A DNA stretch of 64,000 bases, from positions 4,898,001 to 4,962,000 of the forward strand of contig RQOL01000876.1 of the NCBI GenBank assembly GCA_013076295.1. The letters run 5' to 3'. The first letter of the stretch is position 1. Every line of letters begins with the position of its first letter. Both the position numbers and the translations under genes were made by a program. This stretch comes from Sanderia malayensis (lineage: Eukaryota; Cnidaria; Scyphozoa; Semaeostomeae; Pelagiidae). Below, piece by piece: positions 39,001 through 48,533 of the stretch. The notes below the pieces were generated by a model. That model was not told where the DNA came from, did no database searches, and was given only the letters and a program-made list of their open reading frames with translations.

Positions 39001-42000
39001 GGAGACCGCGGAAGCACTGTCCGATCTGAAGCAGACAGTTGATCAGATGAAAATGAGCTCGACTTTCAGGCGGATACTGGCAACTCTGTTGTCCATTGGA
39101 AACTTTCTCAATGGAGTCAAAGTAAGTCATCGTGTCTTCTGTCATCGTGTCTGTATATTGCAGTCTATTGCACGTGGTCGTTATTACGTGATAGGAGGGA
39201 ACTTCTTAGTGAGGTCATTTACTGAGATTGTTTTAACAGCGAGCTGGTCTCAATCAACAGTGAAGGTGGTCTTAAATAACATGTACCGTAAATCCTCGAA
39301 TTAGCCCCCTGGGGGCTTATTTATTTTTGACATTTTCAGAGGGGGGCTTATTCGAGGGGGGGGGCTTATTCGAGGGGGGGCTTATAAAACTATCTGAAAT
39401 ATGGCACAAAAATTGACGTTGTTACTGGGAAAATAAACGGGAAATTGGTTTAGTTGTTCCAGCAAAGTATTTTGCATACACAGATAAGCAGAAGAATGCC
39501 CAGATATTGGTGAAAAAACGGTCAGAAAAACAAAATTTTCTCGAACTCGCTGTACACAAACATCAGCATGTTTGGGGTGGGGGCTTATTCGAGGGGGCGG
39601 CTTATTAACAATTTGTTCTTCTAGGGTGGGGGCTTATTCGAGGGGGGGGGCCAATTCGAGGATTTACGGTATTCACCCCTGATTCGTTTTAATCAGGGGT
39701 GAATGAACATGTTATGTGGGGTTGCACTCGACTATTGATCGATATAAGTAACATAGATTGGTCTCTTTAACTCGTGCATCTGTTTAATACATCTCTTAAG
39801 TATCATGACAAAGTATTGAAGATTTAATTAAGTATATTGTTCTGCTTATATCGAAATATTGCTGTAGGCCCAGCCTTGAAGTTCATGCCAATACGGTGTT
39901 AGATATTGCGAGCTCTCTTCTTCTACTATGAAACCATTTTATCCATGGATAAGAAATATGTTGAAGTGAAATGAAGCTTCGAGTTATCCAGAGTCAATCC
40001 TCGTGCGCTGTGTTCAAGGCCAGCATACGACCCGTGTATTTGTGGAACGTAGCGTTATCACGATTTGTTTAATTGACTATTTTCTTGCAGATAAAAGCCT
40101 TCCATTTAGACTACTTATCAAAAGTGCCCGAGGTTAAAGACACCGTACACAAGCAATCACTGTTGTATCATCTTTGTAACATGGTCATGGAGAAGTATCC
40201 GGAGTCCTCGGATTTATACAGCGAATTCGGTGCGGTACATCGCTGCTGTCGGGTCGATTTCGAAAACATCGGAACGGTTCTTCACAAGCTGGACGAACAG
40301 TGCAAGCGATCCTGGGAACACCTTCGATTGATTGCCAAACACGATAGTTCATCGCCATTAAAAGCAAGGTTGATATGCTACGTCATATTATTCTCTTTTC
40401 TTTGAATCAATGCTGTGGTGTTGTGCTATGATATTGTATCGTTGTCATTAATACACTTGAGGGGGAAGGGGGGTTGAAGGATACATGCCAAGTTGGAGAA
40501 AGTCATAAGTGTCCCAGGACTTTTGTCGTTTATAGCAACTGCTAGAAGAATGAAGGTCTATTTAGTTATTATTTCTTCATTTGCTATGCATGTTATATAA
40601 TCATGCTTGTTTAGTTGCTACTTCTTCATTTGCTATGCATGTTATATAATCATGCTTGTTTCATGTTATGTTCTAGGCTGACTGAGTTCTTGGCTGACGC
40701 TGGGGAGAGGATAGCTATTCTAAAAGTTGTACATAGACGGGTAATCAATAGGTAAGATTCAATGAACCAACGTTGTTGCATCTTGTTATAAATAGGACCA
40801 TGGGACAGTAGCTAAATGCCAGCATTATGCCAGAATCAATCGCTTTCTCAACAGAAAGCTGTAAAAATCTAAAGACATTAACGCTATGTTTACATATTAA
40901 CGCTTATTTTTAGAAATTAACGATTATTTTCCTATAAAGTTCTTTTTACCTTAAAACTTATGTTTAGATTTTTCTGATTTGTTTTTTAGATTTAGAAAAT
41001 TACTGCTTTTTCTTGCCATGAATCAAAAAGCAGCCAAGGATACCAAGGTGAGCAGAATAATTCTGATAAAATCAAGCTTTGAAATTCCATTTACTACCCT
41101 ATGATTATCATACGTAGCAGCTCTATAATCGATTTTATTTGTTTATTTCTATATAGCCGCACGAGTTCTGCAAGGTAATCAGCGAATTTTCTCTTGAATA
41201 CCGAACTGTAAGGCAGAGGGTGTTGGATCAGAAGAGGAAGAAGGAAGATCATAGGAAGAGAACGAAAACGAGAGGAAAGCTCATCACTGAATTCGGGGCA
41301 TACGGAAAAGTTGATGTAAGTTGGGGTGGCTAATTGAGTATGATATGATGATGGCAATATTGAGTATATTGCCCCTTTTTATCCATGGTTTCCATGGTCC
41401 ACTATTGTTCCATGTTATCCATGGTACAATAGTGGACAGACACTTGCGACTGTTGCAGATTTTTAACACATTTTTCACCCCTCTTTTCCCAAACAATGCT
41501 ACCTCTAGAGAAAGGTACACAATTTATCGACGAATTTTAATTGGCATTGTGACAACAAGGGTTTGATTGAGTGAACAACATTTTTCAGGCGCTTGAATAA
41601 TAGCCCTTGAAGAATAGAGTTTATAGGTTGATAGCATTTTTTTCGCATTTTGCCTTGACATGCAGTTCAATCAGTAACCATTGTCTCTTGAACGAATCGA
41701 GTTGTGGCAAAACTGTAAATCATTGTGATTCTTGTCTGGTTATGAAATACTGTGCAATGAGATACTTTCCCTGTCTCTCTTGCAGTTAACCAGCCAGTCG
41801 TAAGGAGGCTGTGCTGAATTTTGCCGTTTTGTTTATTTGTTTATTCGTTTGTTTGTTGTTGTTATTAATTTGATAACTTTAAGTTGGAGAGGAGAAAGAG
41901 ATGATGCTACTAGTCTTTGCTTTAAAGGACACTGCTTTTCATCATTGCCTTTAGACATAATATTACAGGCAAAAATTTCTAATGCAATTACATTATTGAC

Positions 42001-42868
42001 AGTAGAGTTGATGCATTCTGATTATTTTCAGCAAACGACGACACAGTCCACTGACACAACCGCAGTTCCAGTGCACCAGACCAACCACAACGCAACAGAC
42101 AAGGTGGATTTAACTGCATTTCACAACGCAATAGTCGGCGAAGGTGGCGGCAAGGACTCGTTGAAGAGCTCAAAGGGACGGCAGAGGGCCTCGTCAACAC
42201 GACCATCTATCATTCCCACGAACAAGGACAATGAGAATAAACACAGGCAACAGCAAGAGAAACACGGAGTAAGCAACAGTACAGTTAATAATAATAACAA
42301 TTACGATACTGATGATCAGACGGATCAAATGATGGACATGCTTGTGAAGTCGGCCACCTCAGCGGAGAAGAGAACTCGAATTAGAAAGAACAGGGCAAAG
42401 GAGGGCAAAACTGTCAGAAAATCAGGTAGGACTTTGTATATTTGCTTTGAAATGCAATGGTGTCTCAAGTTGGTGAACAGTTCTCGATATTATCGAAGTA
42501 TTGTGTTGTATGTATTGTATAAGTGATGAGGAAGTGACTCCTTCAGAGTTGTTTAATCGCTACTAGACTTAAGTGACTTTTTTCCTGATTGCTGGTGAAT
42601 TTATTTCAAGGGAATCTGTGGGATTGCAGGGGACTAATGAGGTCAAAGTCTGCATGTTTTCATGCATAACAATGACTTTTGACAATGAGATTTGTCAACA
42701 AGCTTTTTGAGATTTCTGCATCAGCTAACTCTGAATAAGAGAGTAATACTTGTGTTTCTTTTTATTGTAGTTCGTCGAACAAGGACACTAAAAAACGGAC
42801 TTTCACCAGAAGAAATCGAAGCTCTTCAAGTTCAAGTCGATAAGAGCAAGAAGCAAATCTCAGTCTGA
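24084..42868 (+). CDS. FHOD: FHOD-family formin (formin homology 2 domain containing)
   Basis: Actin nucleation/bundling factor of the diaphanous-related class. 22 coding exons join in phase: 24084-24248, 24448-24548, 24966-25024, 27603-27670, 30687-30792, 31256-31350, 31641-31752, 32075-32172, 32470-32553, 33157-33216, 34645-34712, 35561-35598, 35805-36006, 36511-37837, 38141-38305, 38819-39121, 40091-40368, 40677-40751, 40990-41047, 41157-41315, 42032-42425, 42771-42868. They give 1370 aa, between human FHOD1 and FHOD3 lengths. Residues 1-340 form the FHOD-specific N-terminal GBD and FH3 region ([45 protein letters not shown]). A disordered Ser/Arg/Lys-rich region follows. FH1 lies near residues 760-800 with four Pro runs for profilin, and FH2 near 805-1207 ([33 protein letters not shown]). 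The C-terminal DAD-like segment [12 protein letters not shown] matches the autoinhibitory tail with the Rho-kinase phosphorylation sites of vertebrate FHODs. Long introns carry transposons. Invertebrates usually have one FHOD, so FHOD1 versus FHOD3 is not meaningful here. Confidence 0.96.
25025..27602 (+). other. FHOD intron 3
   Basis: 2.6 kb with no exon recognised. It holds a poly-G tract and a ttgtgttgtg simple repeat near 26409-26455; otherwise I see no structure. Confidence 0.5.
28699..28883. mobile_element. TTCGAA-rich MITE, copy 2
   Basis: In FHOD intron 4. It starts CAGTCAAATCTGCATAGTTCGAA and ends ttcgaattagacagagttgactg followed by TA, so the ends are inverted copies. It is about 185 bases and shares its body with the element at 9635-9880, which is longer because of extra TTCGAA palindromes. 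Confidence 0.85.
29368..29667 (+). pseudogene. Decayed THAP zinc-finger domain inside the Kolobok-like element
   Basis: The frame after a stop at 29365-29367 reads NCSAYNC, giving the first zinc pair C-x4-C at 29377 and 29392, then [19 protein letters not shown], the THAP core with its invariant Trp, and [10 protein letters not shown], the usual segment before the second pair. The expected C-x2-H pair is lost: the sequence there reads SRLRSVIV. The nearest ATG (29349) is in another frame. This is therefore a fossil THAP domain with at least one frameshift and lost zinc ligands. THAP domains are the DNA-binding part of P-element and Kolobok-type transposases and of host factors derived from them. 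Confidence 0.7.
29715..30315 (-). pseudogene. Decayed P2X7-ballast-like (P2RX7 C-terminal type) frame in the Kolobok-like element
   Basis: Two minus-strand open blocks. The first (30315-30082) opens at an ATG and contains [19 protein letters not shown], of a type I associate with the leaders of P2X7-tail-like proteins in marine invertebrates. The second (29930-29715) reads [20 protein letters not shown], later NCITEDGDL and [14 protein letters not shown], matching in order the Cys-rich zinc motif (C-G-x-C, CC), the CIT motif and the helix after it in the cytoplasmic tail of P2X7 receptors. A TAA directly precedes the first Cys codon at 29931-29933, where one base appears lost, and the usual downstream half is missing, so the copy is broken. 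No ion-channel domain is present. Family assignment is by motif recognition and should be confirmed with a profile search. Confidence 0.6.
31499..31610. mobile_element. Degenerate copy of the 147-base MITE
   Basis: cagtaatagcctgcatgtaa, ccaatggattaagaa and ctgctcaagacaat match in order the element at 62083-62229 read in reverse. The far end is not intact. It sits in FHOD intron 6, just before exon 7. Confidence 0.65.
32793..32966. mobile_element. pogo/Tigger-type MITE
   Basis: 174 bases starting CAGTTGAACCTCGATAAGTCGA and ending with the inverted form TCGACGTATCGAGGTTCAACTG, with TA at both flanks (32791-32792 and 32967-32968). CAGTTGA-type ends and TA duplication are typical of pogo-like Tc1/mariner elements. 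It lies in FHOD intron 9. Confidence 0.88.
33217..34644 (+). other. FHOD intron 10
   Basis: 1.4 kb between exons whose protein sequence is contiguous with other FHODs. Several open stretches exist, for instance at 34174-34398, but none shows a recognisable domain or a well-supported splice pair. An alternative FHOD exon cannot be excluded. Confidence 0.45.
34863..34983. repeat. Tandem duplication, two copies of about 60 bases
   Basis: gcaatgtgatattctaacat...ttgaaaacccgat at 34863-34922 is repeated with a few changes and a two-base deletion at 34924-34983, in FHOD intron 11. Confidence 0.9.
39286..39669. mobile_element. CCGTAAA-TTTACGG MITE, copy 2
   Basis: 384 bases starting CCGTAAATCCTCGAATTAGCC and ending with the inverted cgaggatttacgg, flanked by TA (39284-39285 and 39670-39671). 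It carries several GGGGGCTTATTCGAGG blocks at both ends. Same family as 15435-15705. It lies in FHOD intron 16. Confidence 0.88.
39671..39704. repeat. Perfect 14-bp hairpin abutting the MITE
   Basis: ATTCACCCCTGATT and its exact reverse complement around a six-base loop (cgtttt). It begins at the last base of the TA flank of the preceding MITE. Confidence 0.9.
40573..40661. repeat. Tandem duplication of 48 bases in FHOD intron 17
   Basis: cttcatttgctatgcatgtt...atcatgcttgttta occurs twice in direct succession with almost no change. Confidence 0.9.
41397..41437. repeat. 12-bp-stem hairpin in FHOD intron 20
   Basis: GTCCACTATTGT and its exact reverse complement ACAATAGTGGAC enclose a 17-base loop with ccatg/catgg motifs. 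Confidence 0.85.
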
Positions 42869-43931
42869 TAATAACATTATTGAATTGAAAATTGCTTGGG
42901 TACCAGTTGCAAAGATATACACTTGTATCACCAGAGAGCCACTTGTTGGAAGTAGAAAGTTCTTCAACAAGAGTAATGAGCTGACATGAATTAACAAAGT
43001 AAGTTACATTTATTTGAATATATTTGTGTAATTTTTGACGTAATTTTATTCATACACCGACGACATTAAATGTTTAGAAAATAGTGACTCGAAAGTCACG
43101 CTTAATGCTTACCACCAATTTTGCGTATCATTTTATTAGATCGTTTAAGTTTCGATTTTACGTGAATTTGGTAGACTGGTTGACATATTTCTATTTCACT
43201 CTCTAGTAATTATTTAACATTATTAACCGACTAAAGATTTTACAGTTAATTTTATCAATCCTTTTATACGACTGATTAATAGGAATGGCCTACTTTTCAG
43301 CCTTTGAATGTCTTATATCTATGTAATTATTTAAATATTCAGACGTAATAAGAACTTTGAAAAGGCATAAGAGCATACTAAAACGAATGAGATGGAGGGG
43401 AATGCAAAATTTCATATTCAGGGTTCATTTCCCTTCATGATATTTTTTGCTTTAATAACGAATGACCAAAGTTAATAAGAAACAATTGAAATAGTTTGGG
43501 ATTTTCATCTCAAAAGCTAATTTTTAACGGCATCTAAGACTAACCAATTCAGTTTCCTCACAGTGTAAAGGGGCAAGCTTTTAATATTTTTGCAAAAGTT
43601 CTCCCCTTCTTAAACTGGAATAGTAGCGTAATAAGATATTTGTTAAGAATTTAGACATTTACTTATTTTTTAATACACATAGCGTTCTTTTTTTTCATCA
43701 TTTTCGTACACACTGCACGATTTTTATAACTATAAAAATCTCGAATTTTGAAAATACGAATTTTATTATCAGTTTATAATGCAATTAGTTGTCTTATTAC
43801 GTTAACATTCAGCTGTTAATTTGAGAGGCTTGAATCGAGATATTGTTTTGAAGGAGGTTACTTCGCACGCGCTGTACGTTACTTTTGGGGGCATTGGGCG
43901 AGGTAGGTGCAACTGAGTATCACGGATTAAC
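42869..43931. other. AT-rich sequence downstream of FHOD
   Basis: About 1.06 kb of very AT-rich sequence after the FHOD stop, presumably including its 3' UTR. No exon or element recognised. Confidence 0.5.
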
Positions 43932-46900
43932 CCAAATATGGTAAAATTTCGTGCTCAGGCTCTAATTTTACACGTGTTTATGTGCAGCCAGTTTTTCAAT
44001 CAAGCCTTTCAGTTTTTCAACTTGGAGAGAGCAGACGCATTTGGATGTCAGCAAAAGATTCTACGAGCTCAAAATTTCAGTGGCCTATGTGCTCTGTTCC
44101 TTCTTCTTTGGTTGAATGTAGTTGCTATTGCTTTTGCAAGTAAGTAGTTACTTTATCTTGCACGTTTATTATTCTTATCGACATATTTTAATTGTTGAAG
44201 CTTTAGCTACAAAGGAGCGGACACTACTTTGCCAAATACCACTTTCCATTTTGCCAAAGCCTTTGGAAATGAACTTAGGCCCATATACCACGAACAGAAT
44301 TTCAGCTTTTGACATTACAAAATTCCAATTTTAGAATTCATACTGTTTTATTTGTGCTTTGCAATTAATAGATTACTTTTATATCTTGTTTGTTTGTTGA
44401 CTTAATATTTTCTTTGCTTACTTCGAGGTGTTGTTTCATCAACTATTCGTCCATTTTTCATCGGGAAGAAGCATGCAGATGCAATTAAAAATGGCTGAAT
44501 CTGTTTCAAAGAGAAAGACTCGATTTTCAAGATGTTCAAAAGGTTCACTTTCTCTTTCTACATATTTTATTGGAATTATTAAACTGTTAGATCGTTTGGT
44601 AATTCTTTTAATGTTCATTTATTTTAGCGAGAAATTTGGGAAGGATTTTCACATTTGAATTGGAAAGAAAACAGCAGGCTGAAAAGTTCAAGCAAGTCAA
44701 GAAGAAAGAAGCAGAAGACATTGGCCATCTCATTTATATTTTATCTTTTATATTTATGAAATTATTTGTTGCCCGGTCTTCTTTATTTGGTGTAATCTCT
44801 GTTTTTTAGTAGTTTAGTATTAGCACAGGCCAGTTTAGGTACATTTAGGATGGTACAGTTTGGTAAAATCAATTGTGTTGCAGTTTAGTTTATTTAGATT
44901 TAGTGTTGGCAAGTTAGTTATTCTAGATTTGGTGGGTGCAGTTTAGTTTAGTTGGATTTAGTGTTGTGCAGGTTAGGTTATTTAGATTTAGTGTAGCCCA
45001 GATTAGTTTAGTCAGATTTAAGATGGTTTAAGAATCTAACTAAGCTTAGCTTAGTTAGATTAATTCTGGTTTAGTTTAGTTTAGCTGGATTAGTGTTGCG
45101 CAGGTTAGGTTTAGATTTGGCAAGTTAGTTATGTTAGATTTGGTCTAGCGCAGGCTCGTTATGTTAGATTTAGTGTAGCGCGAGTTAGTTATGGTAAGTT
45201 TGGTGGCTTAGTTAAGTTTAGTGCAGTAGTAGTAGTATAGTTAGATTTAGTATAGTAGGAGTTAGTTTAGTTAGTGGGGAGGGGACAGTTCTCTGTCCCC
45301 TAACGTGTGGTGGAGGGGGGGTAGAGGTCCTCTTAATCCTCTACATAAGGAAATATATAAACAAAACGGCCCATGTAGTAAAGTACAGGGGAATGTAGTA
45401 AAGCGATTTCTGCTTCTACCTACAACTGGAGGGGAGTAAGAGGACAGTTCTCTTGACCCTACCGTGAGAAGAGGGAAATGTAGAGGTTTTACCTCTACCC
45501 CCTCACCACACGGTAGGTGACAGAGAACTGTCCCCTCCCCACTAACTAAACTAAATCGTACTACATTAAATCTACTGCACTAAACTTAACTAAGCCACCA
45601 AACCTACCATATAACTACATATAACATATAACTCGCGCTAGACTAAACTAATCTAAACTGGCCTGCGCAACACTAACTACAACTAAACTAACTTACACTA
45701 AATTTTATCTAACTTACACTAAATTTACACTAAATCTAACATAACGCAACTGCGCTACACCAATTCTAACATAACTAACTTGCCAAAACTAAATCTAAAC
45801 CTAACCTGCGCAACACTAATACAGCTAAACTAATCTAAACTAAACCAGAATTAATCTAAGCTAAGCTGCACCACCCTAAATCTAACTAAACTATCCTGGG
45901 CTACACCAAATCTGACATAACTAACTTGCCAAATCTAAGTCTAACATGTTCAACACTAATACAGCTAAACTATACTGCACCACCCTAAATCTGACTAAAC
46001 TAATCTGCACCACCCTAAATCTAACTAAACTATCCTGGGCTACACCAAATCTAACATAACTAACTTGCACCATCCTAAATGTAACTAAACTGGCCTGTGC
46101 TAATACTAAACTACTAAAAAGCAGAGATTACACCAAATAAAGAAGACAGCGCAACAAATAATTTCATGAACATAAAAGATAAAATATAAATGAGATGGCC
46201 AATGTCTTCTGCTTCTTTCTTCTTCACTTGCTTGAACTTTTCAGCCTGGTTTTTTCTTTCCAATTCAAATGTGAAAATCCTTCCCAAATATCTCGCTAAA
46301 ATAAATGAACATGAAAAGAATTACCAAACGATCTAACAGTTTAATAATTCCAATAAAATATGTAGAAGTAAAGATTAATAGATAGAAAAGAAAAAAGTGA
46401 ACCTTTTGAAAATCTTGAAAATCGAGTCTTTCTCTTTGAAACAGATTCAGCCATTTTTAATTGCATCTGCATGCTTCTTCCCGATGAAAAATGGACGAAT
46501 AGTTGATGAAACAACACCTCGAAGTAAGCAAAGAAAATATTAAGTCAACAAACAAACAAGATATAAAAGTAATCTATTAATTGCAAAGCACAAATAAAAC
46601 AGTATGAATTCTAAAATTGGAATTTTGTAATGTCAAAAGCTGAAATTCTGTTCGTGGTATATGGGCCTAAGTTCATTTCCAAAGGCTTCGGCAAAAAGGA
46701 AAGTGGTATTCGGCCAAGTGGTATCTGTTCTTTTGTAGCTAAAGCTTCAGCAATTAAACTGTATCGATAAGAATAATAAACGTGCAAGATAAAGTAACTA
46801 CTTACTTGCAAAAGCGATAATAACTGCATTCGACCAAAGAAGAAGGAACAGAGCACGTAGGCCACTGAAATCTTGAACTCGTAGAATCTTTTGCTGACAT

Positions 46901-46998
46901 CCAAATGCGTCTGCTCCCTGCGTCGGCTTGATTGAAAAACTGGCTGCACATAAACACGTGTAAAATTAGAGCCTGGACACGAAATTTTACCATATTTG
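43932..46998. repeat. 3.1 kb inverted repeat centred near 45.4 kb
   Basis: The left arm begins AAATATGGTAAAATTTCGTG at about 43932 and reappears inverted, ending at about 46998. Long stretches are near-identical, for example 44140-44560 against 46400-46800. The inner parts of both arms (about 44820-45300 and 45535-46110) are degenerate short repeats of a gtttagttagatttagtgta unit and its complement. The centre, about 45270-45535, holds GGGGAGGGGACAGTTCTCTGTCCCC-like motifs and a unique spacer. The arms carry matching small reading frames: one ending in WLNVVAIAFASK / WSNAVIIAFASK, and MAESVSKRKTRFSR, which continues after a possible 86-base intron into LGRIFTFELERKQQAEKFKQ. No transposase and no clear target-site duplication were found, so it is either a foldback element or an inverted segmental duplication. 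Confidence 0.88.
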
Positions 46999-47105
46999 AG
47001 TCAATTAATGAAACAGAGACACTAATATGGAAAATTATGCCACGTGTGCTCTTTCTAATTGGTTAATGCGTAATTTCATTCAGGGATACAAAAGCTTGCT
47101 TTCTA

Positions 47106-48159
47106 CAACCTCGAACCCAGGGCCCTTCCAGCTTCGCTGACATGGCCCTGGTACCTACCTCGCAATAATGGGCTGTGATTGGCTAACCAATTAACAATAG
47201 AAATTGCATAAGTTAGTGACCCGGGGAATTTTAAGAATTAATTTTCAAGAAAGGCAAGGAAAATGTGCCGACAATGTGAGAGAAAACGTGACCCTGCATT
47301 GTTGTTATTTACTATGCTTTACGAGTAAATCCCTAACAAGAATTTTAAAAACCTTTCGATGATGACAGGAGAAAATTATAAACAGGTGATAGCTTCATTT
47401 CTTTTTTTCAATCCGATATATTTTCAAATTTACTTCGGCCTGTCTACAGCGCCTAGGCCCGGCCCAGCAAAAACGTATGATTTTCGGACTGATTTGTTGT
47501 TAATTTTGGGGCTTAAAGTTTTGAAAATGATTAGTAATATCAAGTTTAAAGCTATATATAAATTTTACGTTTAATTCAGGCGTTATTTTGCTTTTCACAC
47601 GGTTGAAAACAAACGATTCGGGGGCATAGGTGAAGGCCAATTTTGCTCAACATAAATAATTGTTGTACTTCTCCAAAATGAAGGTTTGCTTTGTCAATTT
47701 ATGAAATTAAGTTTCAAACACTTTTGATAAATATTCTCTCTGTTCTAATCTTCAATTTGGAATGTTATTTTTAATTGTGTGAATTTACATGCATCTGTTG
47801 GTCAAAAATTACGATTGAAATCGGATAAAGCCGATATAATCACTTTCAATTTCCGTGTGTTTTGATATTTTTTAAAAAATTCGCCCAGCAACATGCCCAG
47901 GGGAATTTAGGAACTAAAAAAAAGACTGTCTGACAAACATTAATCCCAAATAATTCCAAAATTGTCACAGAGAAAACTAAGTTGCAGACGAAACAAAATG
48001 GCGTGGAGGCACGAGCGACACTAATTATGTTATATTTACCCTGATATTTTAACTTCATGTATGTTTTTGCATAATTACATGGAATAAATTAACACCAAAT
48101 TTGCAGGTAGGTACCAGGGCCATGTCAGCGAAGCTGGAAGGGCCCTGGGTTCGAGGTTG
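47106..48159. mobile_element. 1.05 kb DNA element with 55-bp perfect terminal inverted repeats
   Basis: The first 55 bases (CAACCTCGAACCCAGGGCCC and on to ...GTACCTACCT) recur exactly inverted at 48105-48159. A nine-base direct repeat TGCTTTCTA flanks it (47097-47105 and 48160-48168), indicating a target-site duplication. No transposase frame is visible, so it is non-autonomous. Nine-base duplications fit Mutator-like or Merlin-like families, but the terminus does not let me decide. Perfect repeats imply recent insertion. Confidence 0.85.
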
Positions 48160-48533
48160 TGCTTTCTATATACGGAGAGGTTAATTGGATCTAAAAGCAA
48201 GGGTTCGAGACCGAGCGAAAAACAAATGTTTTGTTATTAATTTCTCAGCCCTTCCATTAATAAAATATAAAAATAAAACATACTATCCAGTATAGCCATT
48301 TATGTCTTGAATCACCAAAGTAACATCGGATAAATTGGACTACTTCAAAAACCACCCTGACAAAAATAATAATTGTAAACAGAGTAATAAGAAACCGATA
48401 AATATAATTGTTAAATAAAATATTCGTTTTACGTGGGCTCGTCACCATATATGCACAGTGGATTGACATGAAAATAAAAACACGCGACTGAAAGAGCTAT
48501 AATTGTAGTACAATACATCATGAGGATTATTAT
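48160..48533. other. Gap between the element and the RABGGTA stop
   Basis: About 370 bases of AT-rich sequence, probably including the RABGGTA 3' UTR. No other feature seen. Confidence 0.5.

Noticed and set aside
41837..42031. Open sequence before the FHOD exon at 42032 as an N-terminal start
   Set aside because: It is hydrophobic intron read-through ending at a good acceptor; FHOD homology resumes only after it.
48181..48225. Possible tRNA or SINE (GGTTCGAGACC resembling a B box at about 48200)
   Set aside because: No matching A box, acceptor stem or cloverleaf pairing could be drawn.
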